Assembly (NCBI RefSeq): GCF_030272615.1 | Contig: NC_081410.1 | Span: forward strand, 114,265,933-114,329,932 | From: Cryptomeria japonica | Lineage: Eukaryota; Streptophyta; Pinopsida; Cupressales; Cupressaceae | DNA length: 64,000 nucleotides | Direction: 5' to 3' | Part shown: positions 47,263 to 59,000 of the stretch, piece by piece | How the letters are laid out: each line of letters begins with the position of its first letter | Numbering within the stretch: position 1 is the first letter of the stretch | Made by a program: the position numbers and the translations under genes | The notes under the pieces: model-generated | The model's database searches: none | The model's input: the letters and a program-made list of their open reading frames with translations, nothing else | Told to the model about the DNA's origin: nothing

Positions 47263-47927
47263 TTTCTTTTAGAAAAATAGGAATAGAACCTAGCAAAAGG
47301 GAGACAACATAAAAATTAGTAATAGTCTTTTTAGGTTTATAAATGCTTTTTGAAATAAATGCAACAATATTGTATACTTATGAAGAGTCCTTTGCAAAAT
47401 TAATGTGAACTGCTGAAGAATTGCAATATTTTTATCCAATCAAATGTTTTTTTAATGATGTTAATGTTGTACAAACAGATTTGGCAACAAAATGACATTC
47501 TTAGAAAGAAAATCAAATGGTGATACCAAGCATTTAAACCCTTAGATGTGTAAGTTGCAGATTTATTCTCTGGAATAGTTTTGGCAAACTGAAGCTCTCA
47601 AGTTTTAATTTCTAGGTCAAGGATGCATTTTTTGTGGTCATTTATCATCCCAAAACCTTGAAAGTCCCATGGAATGTTTTTCCATATAAGCATTTGTTTG
47701 TTTGCTACCTTACCCTTCTGATTATTTCAAATACTATTGGGATATATCTTAAAACATAGCCACTGGAAATGGTGAATGAGAATCACACATTTTTACATGT
47801 TTTTCATTTTATTGATTAATTTTCAAAGGTGTCTTCGGTCATTTTTTTCTTGTTTTCTGAACATGGTTCTATAAGTTTTCCTACATTTATTCTTCAGTTC
47901 TCACCAGCACATGTTTTTCCTATAGAA
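47263..47927. other. Gene-free AT-rich stretch
   Basis: It lies between the start codon of the hAT pseudogene and the intact hAT element. It may contain the old hAT promoter. No recognisable feature was seen. Confidence 0.4.
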
Positions 47928-48482
47928 CATTTTTCCAGTGTTCCACGGGCGTTCGGGACAGGGGGACGGGGGGACAAGGGGGACGCGTCTCGGGGACGGG
48001 GGGACCAAGGACCTAAATTTGGGGACGGCGGGGGGGACGGCGGCGGGGGGGTGGCGGGGTGGTGGTGCTCATATATATACATATAGTACTTGAAAAACTA
48101 GTTTTGAAAAGATGTATAACAGTATAACAGTATAAGAATTAGATTTCAAATGAAACTATAGGAAATACCAAGATTACTTAGATTAGTGATACATAACTAA
48201 TTGCTAATTGCTAAAACTAAAAGTAAATAAAATTTGACAAATGAAATTGTCAAATTGGAGATTTCTCATTTCTATCATATGAATATCGAAAAAGGAAAAC
48301 GAAAAATATGAATATCTGATGCCATTGCAAAGTCTATAATAATAAAGATGATTACATGATTCATCATTACAATGAGTAGCCAAATACAAATACGTGTAGC
48401 AATAGCATTACAAAAGAGACGAGTCAAATACAAAATGACAAAACTGAAAAGTGAAAACTCAAACTGTAGCTAATGGAGGCCT

Positions 48483-50828
48483 CTAATCATCTGCAAACTC
48501 CTCCTCACTGGAACTGCTGGACTCCTGAGGATCAAGGTCCCTCAAGCTCACACCAACTAGCCCTGCATCTGAAGTGGTAGGATCATCCTCATCAATCTGT
48601 GAAGGCTCCTCTGGCTCTACATCCCATCGTGCCGCTGGACTCTCCTTGTACATAAGTGTCTTGCGGTCAATGAGACGCAAAGCACTGTGTACAGCCACAA
48701 GCTTCTCTGCTCTCTTAGAGGTAAGTCTGTTCCTCTTAAGAGAGTGGATGAAGCTATATGTAGACCAGTTCCTCTCAGCAGCTGAAGAACTGGAAACCTG
48801 GGATAGCAGACGGATGGCTAGAGTGGTGGTCAAAGATTTCGGGCCATGACATTTCCACCACGAAAATGGGTCCTCCTGTGCCATAATGTCTATATCCATC
48901 TTTGCTGCATCTGAATAACCTCTAAGAGTGGCAAATCTTCCCCACTTAGTGCGCATTGTGCCGGCATCTCTGGAATCAAACATCTTCTCTATGCACCTAA
49001 AGAAACCTGCCTTCACCTCATCATCCTCAATCGGTGTCGTTCTACCCGGTCTAGCCTTGTACCACTTAGGATTCAAGGCAAAGGCAGCCATATGCAAAGG
49101 AGTGTTCAACTTGTCCCATCTACTCTGAATGATAGGCCGGATTTTCTCATTGTAGAATGCTAGAGAGGGGTCCTTCACTCGCACAGCAGCCCTCATCTGG
49201 CCAAGCATAGAGTCAATGCACTCATACACCTCTCCAAGGTTAGGTGCATCCCCATCCCCATATCTGATCACCTGGAATACTGGAGAAATGATGGAGACAA
49301 TGTATTTCGCATCAGTCCAAAACACATCACTCTTCACTATCTCCTTCACCCTTCTCCCCTGCTCTGTCTTGGCCTCAGCCCACCTATTCCACTCATTAGT
49401 CATAACCATGAGTTGCAATGCCTCTTGCAACTCAATCATTCTCTCCAAGAGAATGAAATAGGATGCATATCTAGTCTCAACTGGTTTCAAGAACTCCTTC
49501 TTCGCGAAGGTCCTGAAGAGTGCATGTGAAATGTGGTGGTTGCAGATAAACATCTGCACATCTCTCGCATCGGTGACCACTCCTCTAATCCAGTCAATCT
49601 TCCCCATGTCCTTGAGTGCATTGTTCATGGCATGCACACAACATGGGGTCCACCAAATGTGTCTATAGGCTGCCTCAACGAGTCTCCCTGCTGCTCTACA
49701 CACATAGGCTGCATCTGTCACTACTTGGACCACATTTTGTGGCCCAACCTCCTCAATAGCCTCCCTGAGGACCTGAAACTGGAAATCAGCATCTTTACGA
49801 TGCCCTGTACAATCAACTGCTCTAAGGAAGTATGGGCCCTCTGCACATGTGACCATGACGTTGATGAGTGGACGATGGCTAATGTTCGTCCACCCATCCA
49901 TAACTATGCTGCACCCCGATGCCACCCAACATGCCTTCATCTTCTCCATCAAAATATTGATCTTGGAATAGCTTTTATCCAAGATCGAGGTCCTCATTTT
50001 CGTCTCCCCTGGTGGCACATAAGATGGTCCTCCCTTGGCCACCATATCTATCATCTTCCTATAATAAGGAGACCGTGAAACATGAAATGGAATGCCATTG
50101 GCAAAGAAGAAATTGCCAATGGATTCATCTATCTCATCTCTCAGCTGCACATTAAACATATCAGCAATGGGGTTGCTCTGTGGTGTATGCAACTTACGTT
50201 TCCCAGCCCTGGCAGCAGTAGAAGTGGAAGTAGATGGAGATCCAAACATCATTCCTCCCGCCTGCGAAGCATGATAAGTATGTGGCACTGGCACATTCTG
50301 GCTGTCGTGAAGTGATGCCCTAGCAGACAAAGTAGTAGGCATTGAAATATTTGTGTCATCTGGAACCCCCCAAAGCCTGTTAAACTCAATTCTGTAATGT
50401 ATATTTTTGGGTTCCTCCAAAAACTTACAATGTTTCACGCCTTTTCCTCTCCAAAATAGAAAGTGTGCATTCACCCTGCTAATGCTACCGAACCATTCTC
50501 TGTCACAAATATTGCACTTCCACTTCCTTGTTCCCCCACTTGAATGTGATGCAGTGCCTTGTACTGATATTTGTGAAGCAAACTGTTTTAGAGGAGACTT
50601 AGGATCAAAATGACCCCTAGCATATGGTGCCAACAACTCTGAAGGGCAACCTGTACTAGCTGCTGCACTTGCCATAGAACTAGATTGGGCTTCAGGATCA
50701 GCCCCATGGTCACCCCCCTCATTTTCAGGTTCAAATTCTGAATCATTCTCACTATGAGAATGGATTTCCATGTTATCTTCACTCGTGCCTTGGGAGCTCA
50801 TTGTGAAATTTTCAAATTGACACTGCAT
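48483..50828 (-). CDS. hAT-family transposase, uninterrupted (781 codons)
   Basis: ATG at 50828 (a second ATG nine codons on is equally possible), stop at 48483-48485. The acidic N-terminus is followed by a BED-like zinc finger at about residues 101-137 (C105, C108, H122, C134). The DUF659/RNase H-like catalytic region runs from about 290 to 460 with D311 (MDGW) and D372 (VVTDA) as likely catalytic acids and CCVH at 396-399. The hAT C-terminal dimerisation domain is at about 650-725, with the SSSAAERNW block at 679-687 that holds the likely catalytic Glu. The tail is Ser/Glu-rich. It would bind element ends in the nucleus and carry out cut-and-paste transfer. Its length is usual for plant hAT transposases. 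No intron is needed. The catalytic assignments follow family patterns and are not proven. Confidence 0.92.
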   Translation of the reverse strand: MQCQFENFTMSSQGTSEDNMEIHSHSENDSEFEPENEGGDHGADPEAQSSSMASAAASTGCPSELLAPYARGHFDPKSPLKQFASQISVQGTASHSSGGTRKWKCNICDREWFGSISRVNAHFLFWRGKGVKHCKFLEEPKNIHYRIEFNRLWGVPDDTNISMPTTLSARASLHDSQNVPVPHTYHASQAGGMMFGSPSTSTSTAARAGKRKLHTPQSNPIADMFNVQLRDEIDESIGNFFFANGIPFHVSRSPYYRKMIDMVAKGGPSYVPPGETKMRTSILDKSYSKINILMEKMKACWVASGCSIVMDGWTNISHRPLINVMVTCAEGPYFLRAVDCTGHRKDADFQFQVLREAIEEVGPQNVVQVVTDAAYVCRAAGRLVEAAYRHIWWTPCCVHAMNNALKDMGKIDWIRGVVTDARDVQMFICNHHISHALFRTFAKKEFLKPVETRYASYFILLERMIELQEALQLMVMTNEWNRWAEAKTEQGRRVKEIVKSDVFWTDAKYIVSIISPVFQVIRYGDGDAPNLGEVYECIDSMLGQMRAAVRVKDPSLAFYNEKIRPIIQSRWDKLNTPLHMAAFALNPKWYKARPGRTTPIEDDEVKAGFFRCIEKMFDSRDAGTMRTKWGRFATLRGYSDAAKMDIDIMAQEDPFSWWKCHGPKSLTTTLAIRLLSQVSSSSAAERNWSTYSFIHSLKRNRLTSKRAEKLVAVHSALRLIDRKTLMYKESPAARWDVEPEEPSQIDEDDPTTSDAGLVGVSLRDLDPQESSSSSEEEFADD

Positions 50829-50884
50829 TTCACAAAATAAAAATAAAAATAAAAATAAAATCAGCTTTGTTTAACAATATATTT

Positions 50885-51020
50885 TTAAATTTTTTTCCTA
50901 TTCATCTCAAAATGAGATTTGATGTTGAATCTTGAGGGCAAAATGATGAATCATTTTGCCCTCAAGATTCAACATCAAATCTCATTTTGAGTCTTAAGAT
51001 GAATAGGGAAAAAAAATTAA
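50885..51020. repeat. Near-perfect long hairpin upstream of the transposase start
   Basis: The inner arms of about 44 bases (CAAAATGAGATTTGATGTTG... / ...CAACATCAAATCTCATTTTG) meet at about 50947. After a short bulge (GTCTTA on one side) the arms continue outward through CCTATTCATCT/AGATGAATAGG into T-run and A-run flanks. It lies 60-190 bp upstream of the transposase ATG, in its likely 5' leader or promoter. Confidence 0.88.
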
Positions 51021-51689
51021 AAAAACCAAAAATGACATAGAACAATGAAAATCAGAAAGTAAAACAAAAAAAAAACAAGAAGAAGTTGAAAAACCCTACC
51101 TTGTGCTTGAAAAATCTCTCCAAAATGTAGAAGAATCTTCTTCTTCCTCTTCTTCTTGCTTCTTCTAGCTCCTATCACGCTTGTAGTCACTTTTCTCACC
51201 CCTTCAATCAATCTTCTTCAAGCTGTTCCTCCTCTTCAAGCTGCTGGAAAAAAAATCAGTTTTGCATAATGAGAGTGAAATCCAAACTAAACATGTTTTT
51301 GTGTTGTTTTGGGGGGTAGGGTGGGGCCCACGTCCAATTAGGGTTACCCCTTAACCCCCCCCAAAAAGCACATGTCATAAAAACTTTAAAAAAAAATGAA
51401 AAATGCGCTTTTAATCCCGTGGGAACGCGGGAGACGCCTGGGCGTCCCCCCGTCCCTCGAGAGACGCCTGGACGTCTCTTGAGGGACAGGGAGATGCCCA
51501 GGCGTCTCCCACGGAGACGCCCAGACGTCTCCGCGTCGGGGACGTCTCCCCGTCCCGGCCGAGTTTGGGTGGCGGTGGCGGGACGGCGGGGGATGTCGCG
51601 TCCCCGTCCCCGCGTCCCCGAGACGTCTCTAACGGGGGGACGCGCCCAAAAATGGGGGGGACGCGTCCCCGTGGTTCACTGCATTTTTC

Positions 51690-52239
51690 CCCTATAACCA
51701 TTCGTTTACTTTTAAATATCTAGAAAAAGTATCTACAGCTTCAGAGGCCATTATGATACAAGCTTTAAAGACGCACGCATGCTTGTACTGAAGGGCGGGG
51801 GGGGGTGTGCGAGTCAGTACAAGTCTATTTTAACTTTTTCAACTATAAACAACCACAACAATAGCAACCACACAAAATTTAGCAATTATGCAATACAAGA
51901 GGAACACATGAGAGAGACATGATTTTACGTGGAAACCCTCATGGGAGAAAACCACAACAAAATATTGCTTATAAAACTTGTCTTACAAAATTCACAGGCA
52001 CCAACCCATAGGAGATACCAATCTCCTCTATCCCCTCTTCAGTGATTTTTAGGCACCAACCCATATGGAGTGTATTCTGTCTTTCATCTCTATGACAGTC
52101 GCACATGATCTTCCTTATTTGATTTTTAGCCTTGTACATTGAAGCATTATTATGTTATAACCTTCCTCTTCATCATGTTTGACAATATTCTTTGAGTTTA
52201 TGAATGATTCATTGTCTCTTTATCACTGTAGGTAGCTAT
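51690..52239. other. Retroelement LTR-like relic between hAT and gypsy
   Basis: Contains AACAACCACAACAATAGCAACC and ACGTGGAAACCCTCATGGGAGAAAACCAC, a word like the transcribed LTR part of copia elements (compare CCTGGGAAAACCTCC at 16736). A run of G10 occurs at about 51799-51808. No ends were defined. Confidence 0.4.
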
Positions 52240-52791
52240 CCTTGTGTAATGTCCCCTCGCTGTATTGCCTTAAAATCAAATTTGTCATTAAGCAATATTC
52301 GAATGTCAACTCACCAATAAATGTCACGTGTAATGGTTGTTTGCCTTTAATAGACAAAGCGCTTCATAAATACACTCTTCTTTGCTAGTGTTAATCTGCG
52401 TTTTTAATACAAATTGAAGTCAAACATTGCTTATTATGTAACATTCTGATGAGTCTGTTTTGCTCTATAAGGTCTGCAGCATGTTGTTCTCTGCTTTGTT
52501 CAATTGCTTGCTTTTGTTGTCACTCCTAGAATATTTCATCCTCAACCAAATGCATGATATAACTTACATTGCTTCTTTGTCTAACTCGCCCATCTTGAAG
52601 TCAGCTATATCATCTTGAAGTTGGCTGTAAGACTTTACTCCAATCAGATCACCTATGGTTAGTCTCTTTATGATATATTTAAATTGGCCTTTGTAGTCGT
52701 CTGTCATATACTTTGTAGTTGTTTCCATCTTTAAACATATGAGTTTCTGTTCTCCTTATTTAAGTGTCACTGCTGCTCATATCAAATATCA

Positions 52792-54420
52792 TCACTGCAT
52801 ATTGGAGATCGCTGCTTTAGTTTTTACGGAGATCATTGTCATATGGATGGCCCCACTAGACGGAACCTTGTTTGGAGACATCACAGGATGGCTTTGCTCC
52901 GTTTTGTTTCTTTGATAGGTCATGTATTCTAATTTCTTGTACATACTTAAGGACATCTTTCTTGAGGCCCTTCCATGAGTATCTCTCCCGCAGCTATTTG
53001 TAAGTTTTATAATACCCTTGATGCCTTGCCAAGGGATTGTCATGGTACTCCTTAAGGATTTTCTCCTTCATTTTTTGAGTTGGGCACAAGGAATATCCTA
53101 TTTTTATGTAGGATGAGCTCTTTTACTACTTTGCATTCTTCATTGGATAAATGTCCTTCCGAGATATCATTAGCTTACGAATCTTTGGACATATTCGGCA
53201 ATGATGTCATTCTTCCAATTTGCCGCTATGCTCGTTAGAGCGTTTAAATAGGGTCGTCTGGATAAGGCAGTTGCTACAACATTATTTGTTCTTTTCATAT
53301 ACTCAATATCAAAATCATAAGCTTGTATATTGCTTACCCACTTTTGCTGTCTGTCATTTAGGTCCCTTTGATTCATAAAGTACCTCAAGCTATTGTGATT
53401 GGTTTTGACATGGAATATTCCTCAAACCAAATATTGCCTAAACTTTGCTAGGGTGTGCATGATAGCTAGCATCTCTTTATCATAAATTGAATAGTGTCTT
53501 TCAACTTCGGTGAGCTTGCAACTTTCAAATGCAATGGGGCACTTATTTTGCATAAGTACGACTCCAATTCCTTCCCCGGACACATCACATTGCAACTCAA
53601 AGGGAAAGGAGAAATCAAGAATAGCTGAAATAGGACATGAACTCATTACTTCCTTTAGCCTTTCAAAAGCTTGTTGAGATACATCACTCCATGCAAAAGC
53701 CCCCTTCCTGGTCAAATCTGTGAGTGGGGTGGCAATTTTGGAGAATACTTTTACAAAGCGTCTATTGGAATTGCATAGCCCCACAAAACCCCTTAGTTGC
53801 ATTAGGGTTTTGGCCATTCCTTGATGGCTTTAATCTTCTCTTCATCTACACTCACCCCTTGGGCATTGATCTTGTTGCCAAGGTAGAGGATTTCTTCTAA
53901 ACCAAACTCACATTTTGAAGATTTGGCATACAAAGATTCTTGCTCCAAGATTTTTAGGACTTCCTCAATGTGCTTGAGATGTTCTTCCCACGTCCTGCTG
54001 TAGATACGAATATCATCAAAAAATGAGTAAAAACCTTCTTAGTTGCTTCCAGAAAATATGATTCATACATGATTGAAATGTTGCTGTTGCATTAGTTAGC
54101 ACAAAAGGTAGGACTAAGAACTCAAAATGTCCATAATGACATCGGAAAGCGTTTTTTAGAATGTCTTCTTTTCTCATCCTTATTTTGATGATAACTGGAA
54201 CACAAATCAATTTTGGAGAAGTATTTGGCTCTATGCAATTCATCAATTAACTCATCAATTTTGGGTATAGGATAATAGTTTTTGATTGTTTTCTTGTTTA
54301 AAGCTCTATAGTCAATACACATTCTCATGGTACCATCCCTTTTCTTCACTAGTACTAGAGATGATGCGAAGGGACTGGAACTTGGTCGAATATGTCCCAT
54401 TTCTAGTAGTTCCTTAATGG
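52792..54420 (-). pseudogene. Gypsy reverse transcriptase, RNase H and truncated integrase
   Basis: RT begins near 54400 ([29 protein letters not shown]). It shifts frame near 54190 (a stretch with [14 protein letters not shown]) and has FFDDI in place of YxDD near 54010. RNase H lies in 53170-53817 with LQCDVSGEGIG and YDKEMLA. The integrase zinc-binding part (HDNPLARHQG ... YVQE, TYQRNK with a Cys lost) lies near 52900-53060. The catalytic core is absent: after about 52790 the sequence no longer reads as integrase. The element could not integrate. Confidence 0.85.
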
Positions 54421-56017
54421 TTCTTTCAATCTCTTCCTTGAATTTGTGAAGGTGTCAGTAGAGGGGTGGTGATTATAGGTTTTGCCCCATCTTCTAATTC
54501 TATGGTGTGCTCAAACCCTCTTTTTAGGGTAGTCCTAGGGGAATGTCATCAAAGACCTAATGTTTTCTCAAAATTGGTTGGATGTCAATGTGAATTGACT
54601 GACCATGTGTGGAGATTTAGTTAAGGATCATACATTCTGCAACCCACTCCCCTTGCTCGTGTTTAAAGATCCTTTCCATTTGAGGATCCATTAGGTTATC
54701 CTTTCAAAGTGACTTCTTGTCCTTGGTTCTAAAAGAAAATGGTCAGGTTTATTACATCAGCAACTAGAGGTACCACATAAAAATCTTCCTTAATGGGGTG
54801 TTTTCCTAAAGTCATTTCTAGTTAGGGAACTAACTTAGTAGTTAGTACATTGGACCATGTCTCTTGTAGCAGTGGCTGTTGTAAATCCTTTAAAGTTCTT
54901 GGTTCCCAACTTCATTTTTGCAACTAGTTTCTTGTCAATAAAGTTGTGGGATGCCCCACTATCCACGAGAGTGATAACTTTTTGCCCCTTTAGGGTGCTT
55001 TTCATTCAGAATGAATGATGCTTGGAAGTTTGAGAAATGGTGTCACATTCTTCATCTTTTTTTCTTGCTTTCTTGCTAGGGCCATCTTCAATTTCCTTGT
55101 TGGTGGTCGCCTCTATCATATGGGCTCGGCCTCCCCTTTTGTATATGTGTCCACATTCCCATGGTTCCTTGCACTTGAAACACAAATTCTTCCTTCCTAG
55201 TTCTTCCCATTGTTTACATACATGTCCTCGTTCCCACTTCTCATTACAATGACGACATGGTTGTCCTTGAAGCTCCCTCTTAGGCCTTTCATCTTTAGGA
55301 GGTTACTTGGAATGTGTGTTAAAGCTTTTGGGACTGTCCTTCGATGGGTTACCTTCAAACTTCATTGCTGTTTGGACTGCCTCTTCTAGGTTGGTTGGAT
55401 CTAAGGCACTTACTATATTTCTTATTGATTCTTTCAATCCTTCCATAATTAAATAGGTGAGCCTCCTTTGAGAAATTTTTGGTACCATGACAGCCAACTT
55501 TTGGAATTCGGTGGCAAGCTCCTCCACTGTTCCTTGCTATTTAAGTTGTGTCAGATCTTTGAAATACCATTCTGGGTGCTTTTGATCAAACCTTTTGATG
55601 ATTTTCTTTGTAAATTCATCATAGGTGATGACCTTGGGTAACAAGGCCATGATGCCACCAATCATGGGCTATTCCTATCAAGTGTAACACAACAAATTTG
55701 ATAGCATTCTCCTTTGTCATATGGCTTAGTGAAAGATAACTGTCCAATTTTTGGACCCAAGAGTGTGCTATGAATATCCTGGATCCATCAAAACTAGGTT
55801 GGGTCATCTTGCTCACTCTCCCCTTTAGGTCTTTATCATGATGTCTTTTCCTTTTCTTATTAGGGGCAGCTCTCATTTTGGCACTGCAGTAATCTTTAAA
55901 GGAAACACTTCTCCTAAATTTTGGATCGAGTCTATGATATGCTTTCACAATCTCGTCAACATTATCTCTGTGTGATTCGCTTGCTTCTTCTTCTTCCACA
56001 TTTTCTTCCCTAGGTAG

Positions 56018-59000
56018 TGTTGTGATGTTTCCACACATCGCCCCATTGCAAATGGAGACCCCCTAATTTTTAGGCCTTTCCGGTCTTTTGGCTTCGTTCT
56101 TGGTTCTTGTCACAACAGTATCGTCAGTCTCTCTGCTTTGCAAGTGTTTGGGGGAATATTGATTAAGTTTGCTTTTCGTTTGAGCAAATTTGATGAAGTC
56201 TAGGGCTCGTTTTGTCAATTTTAGGGTTTTTGTCTTTAGTCCTAGATTTTAGGGGTTTCTTTTAGGGTTTTGGAAAAACTGAATGCAGAACTGAAATCAA
56301 GACCCTTCAAGGAACCTCCCAGTAAAATTTGAGCGAATTCTGAGAACTTAATATTTTTAGTAAGTTTCACTGCCAAAAATCAAACTTACTATTTTTAGTA
56401 ATTTCTATTTTTAGTAAGTGCTTTCCTGACCTATTTTGCCCAAACCTTGCCATTTTGAAACACTTACTATTTGAGAAAATCTATTTTTGGCAGGTTCTTC
56501 ATAGGAAAACACCGAAAAACTGAACATCCCTGAAGACGCTGAAGACTAAATGCTCCTGAAGATCATTTCTAAATCCGAAAGAGTCAGAAGGCAGACAAGT
56601 TGGATCAAAAAAATGGTTAAGTTTGGAACTCCTATTCCAGCAGTGGAAAGCATGCAAAATCATGCAAGTCTGGAAATTCACATCAATCCACCAATGTCAT
56701 CCTGATTCGAAAATGGCCTGAAATTTGACTAAGTCTGAAAATTTGAAAGATCTTCCAAAATCCAGAATTTGCGTTATGATTCCTAGGAACTTGAAACCAC
56801 TCATGTAATTTTGTGCCCTAGATTAGTAATCAGATTTATGTCTTTTAATTATGCCCTAGTTTGTTAATCAGATTTGTAACATTTTAGTAAATCATAATTC
56901 AGTAAACTCAGAAATGAAGTAAACAAGAGACAAACACAAATACCCTGGGAAAACCTCCAAGGAGGAAAAACCCAGCATTAAAGACCCACAGGTCAGATTA
57001 TATATTCTCCTCTAAAATCACAAGTACAATACTTAGCTTCTCTGTCAGATCTGATCCTTTTTGTATAGCAGATTTGCTCTTTCTAAGTTCTCCTAGTTTG
57101 TACAGCACCACCTATGTCCTCTTGAACAAATTCGCACAAGTCTGGATGATTTCGCTTTCTCCCTTATGAATTCGCACCTTATTAGCAGAGCTGTTTTCGC
57201 ATTTGCTTGCAGAATGAATTGGTGTATATTGACTTGCAAATGTCTCTTATTTATACACATCTTTACTCCTTAATTGCAAGTCGGCCTCCTTGAGTTTTGG
57301 CACCAATATATTAGGTGGCGTGTATTTAGCATAGCGTGGATATTGGGCTGGGCATATATTAGGGTCACGTTACCCTAGGATAGGGCCCGGACGTAAAGGG
57401 GTTCAGATGTTGCCTTAAGGCAATCCGAACCCATACATAACCCTAGTTATAAACAACATCTCAAACATCCTGACAATACATATATGAAATATAACTTAAA
57501 GTATAAGAAAGGAAAAAGACATATTGAAGATGCCACTTATACTTAAATGTTATATTTCATATATATACATGTCTTGAATTGGTAGAAAACATCAAATTCC
57601 TCCTCCATAGTGAAATTCCACCCAAACACTCAGTAGGGCGCCAAAATGGAGGGGTCATGGAGGATTCAACATTTGATGAAATTCCTCCTCCACAGTGTAA
57701 TTCTGCCCAAGCACTCAGTAGGGTGCCAAAATGGAGGGGTCATGGATGATTCAGAAAAAGTCAAAATTTCGCCCAAGCCATGATCAAAGCGCCAAAAGAG
57801 AGGGGTCATGGAGAAATCAAAAGTTGATGAATTCCTCTGCACATGGAAATAGCGCCCTAGACTAATGGCAAGCGCCAAATTGAGGGGTGCTTGGAGGCAT
57901 GGAAAATGACCAAATTCTAAGACATGGTGAATTCCATGCTTAAGCTTGAAAATTGAAAATTTGTCCAAGGCATGAAAATCCAAGGGTCAAGGAAGAATGA
58001 AAAGCAGAAATCCCCTCAAGATTTTTTTTTGAAATTTCCACTTTTAGACACCAAATCTTTATTAGAATCCGAATTTTTTTGCAGATTTGGACTCGTGGGA
58101 GAATTCTCTCTCCTGGACCCGGGTCCTAAATTTTAGGAAATTTCCTAAAAAATAGGAGATGTGAAAATTGGTCGAAAAGCTCCCTGCAAACATGATGAAT
58201 TTAAAGAGCACAAAAAATTCCTTCCTCAAGGAAGAATTGCGCCCAAGAAGAAGAAATTCCAGGAAAGGTGAAATTTGGCTAAAGTGTCAGAAATTCCTTC
58301 CTTTAGGACATAATTCTAGGAAAGGTGAAAAATTGACTAAGTGTTTGAAATTTCTTCCTTCAGGACATGGTTCTTGGAAATCATGAAAATTGGCCAAGGC
58401 ATGAAGAATTTCCTTCCTCAGGGGTAAGGAACAAATTTCTTTCCAAAGGAGAATTCCTTCACAACATGAATTCCATGTCGGGATGAATTGAAGGTGGAAA
58501 AAACAATTTCTAAGGCAAGGAAGAAATCAAGGATGAATTGAACAAGAAATTTCCCCCCCAGGGAAAAATTTGAAAAATCCATTCTCGAGCATCAAGATCA
58601 TCCGAATTTGAAAATGATGGTAGATTTGGATTCGTAGGAGAATTCTCTCTCTCTTGGACTTGAAACCCTAATTTGTGGAAAATTCCTTAAAAATAGGAGA
58701 TGGTGGAAAATCATTAAAAATCTCCCCTCCAAAGCAAGGAAAGTTCGAGAAACTTTAAGAAAATTCTTCATGGATCAAATTCTTCTCTCCTGAAGTTTTC
58801 TCTCTCCAAGGTTTTCTCGCCAAGTGGCAGTGGAGTCCACGCACGTTGAATTAATGAAGCATCTCTTTGCATGCAGCTGTCACATTTATGGCATTATGGC
58901 AGATTCCTTTTGCATGCAACCATCACGTTCAGGAGATGATGGTGCATTTATGGCATCATGGGCGATTTTTGCATGAGGGTACAGTCATTGCATAGTGGGC

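Larger units (their letters stand above)
47936..51681 (-). mobile_element. Complete hAT transposon, TSD CATTTTTC
   Basis: The left end CAGTGTTCCACGGG and the inverted right end CAGTGAACCACGGG form a terminal inverted repeat with two mismatches in 14 bases. An exact 8-bp duplication, CATTTTTC, lies at 47928-47935 and 51682-51689. Both are hallmarks of hAT. Both subterminal regions (47945-48060 and 51415-51665) are extremely GC-rich with GGGGACG and GACGTCTC/GAGACGCC repeats. The transposase gene at 48483-50828 is uninterrupted, so the element may still be capable of movement (inference). Confidence 0.93.

Noticed and set aside
47894-48082. Proline-rich open frames in the GC-rich ends of the hAT element, also at 51411-51701
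   Set aside because: They are translations of GGGGACG-type subterminal repeats with no start or domain support.
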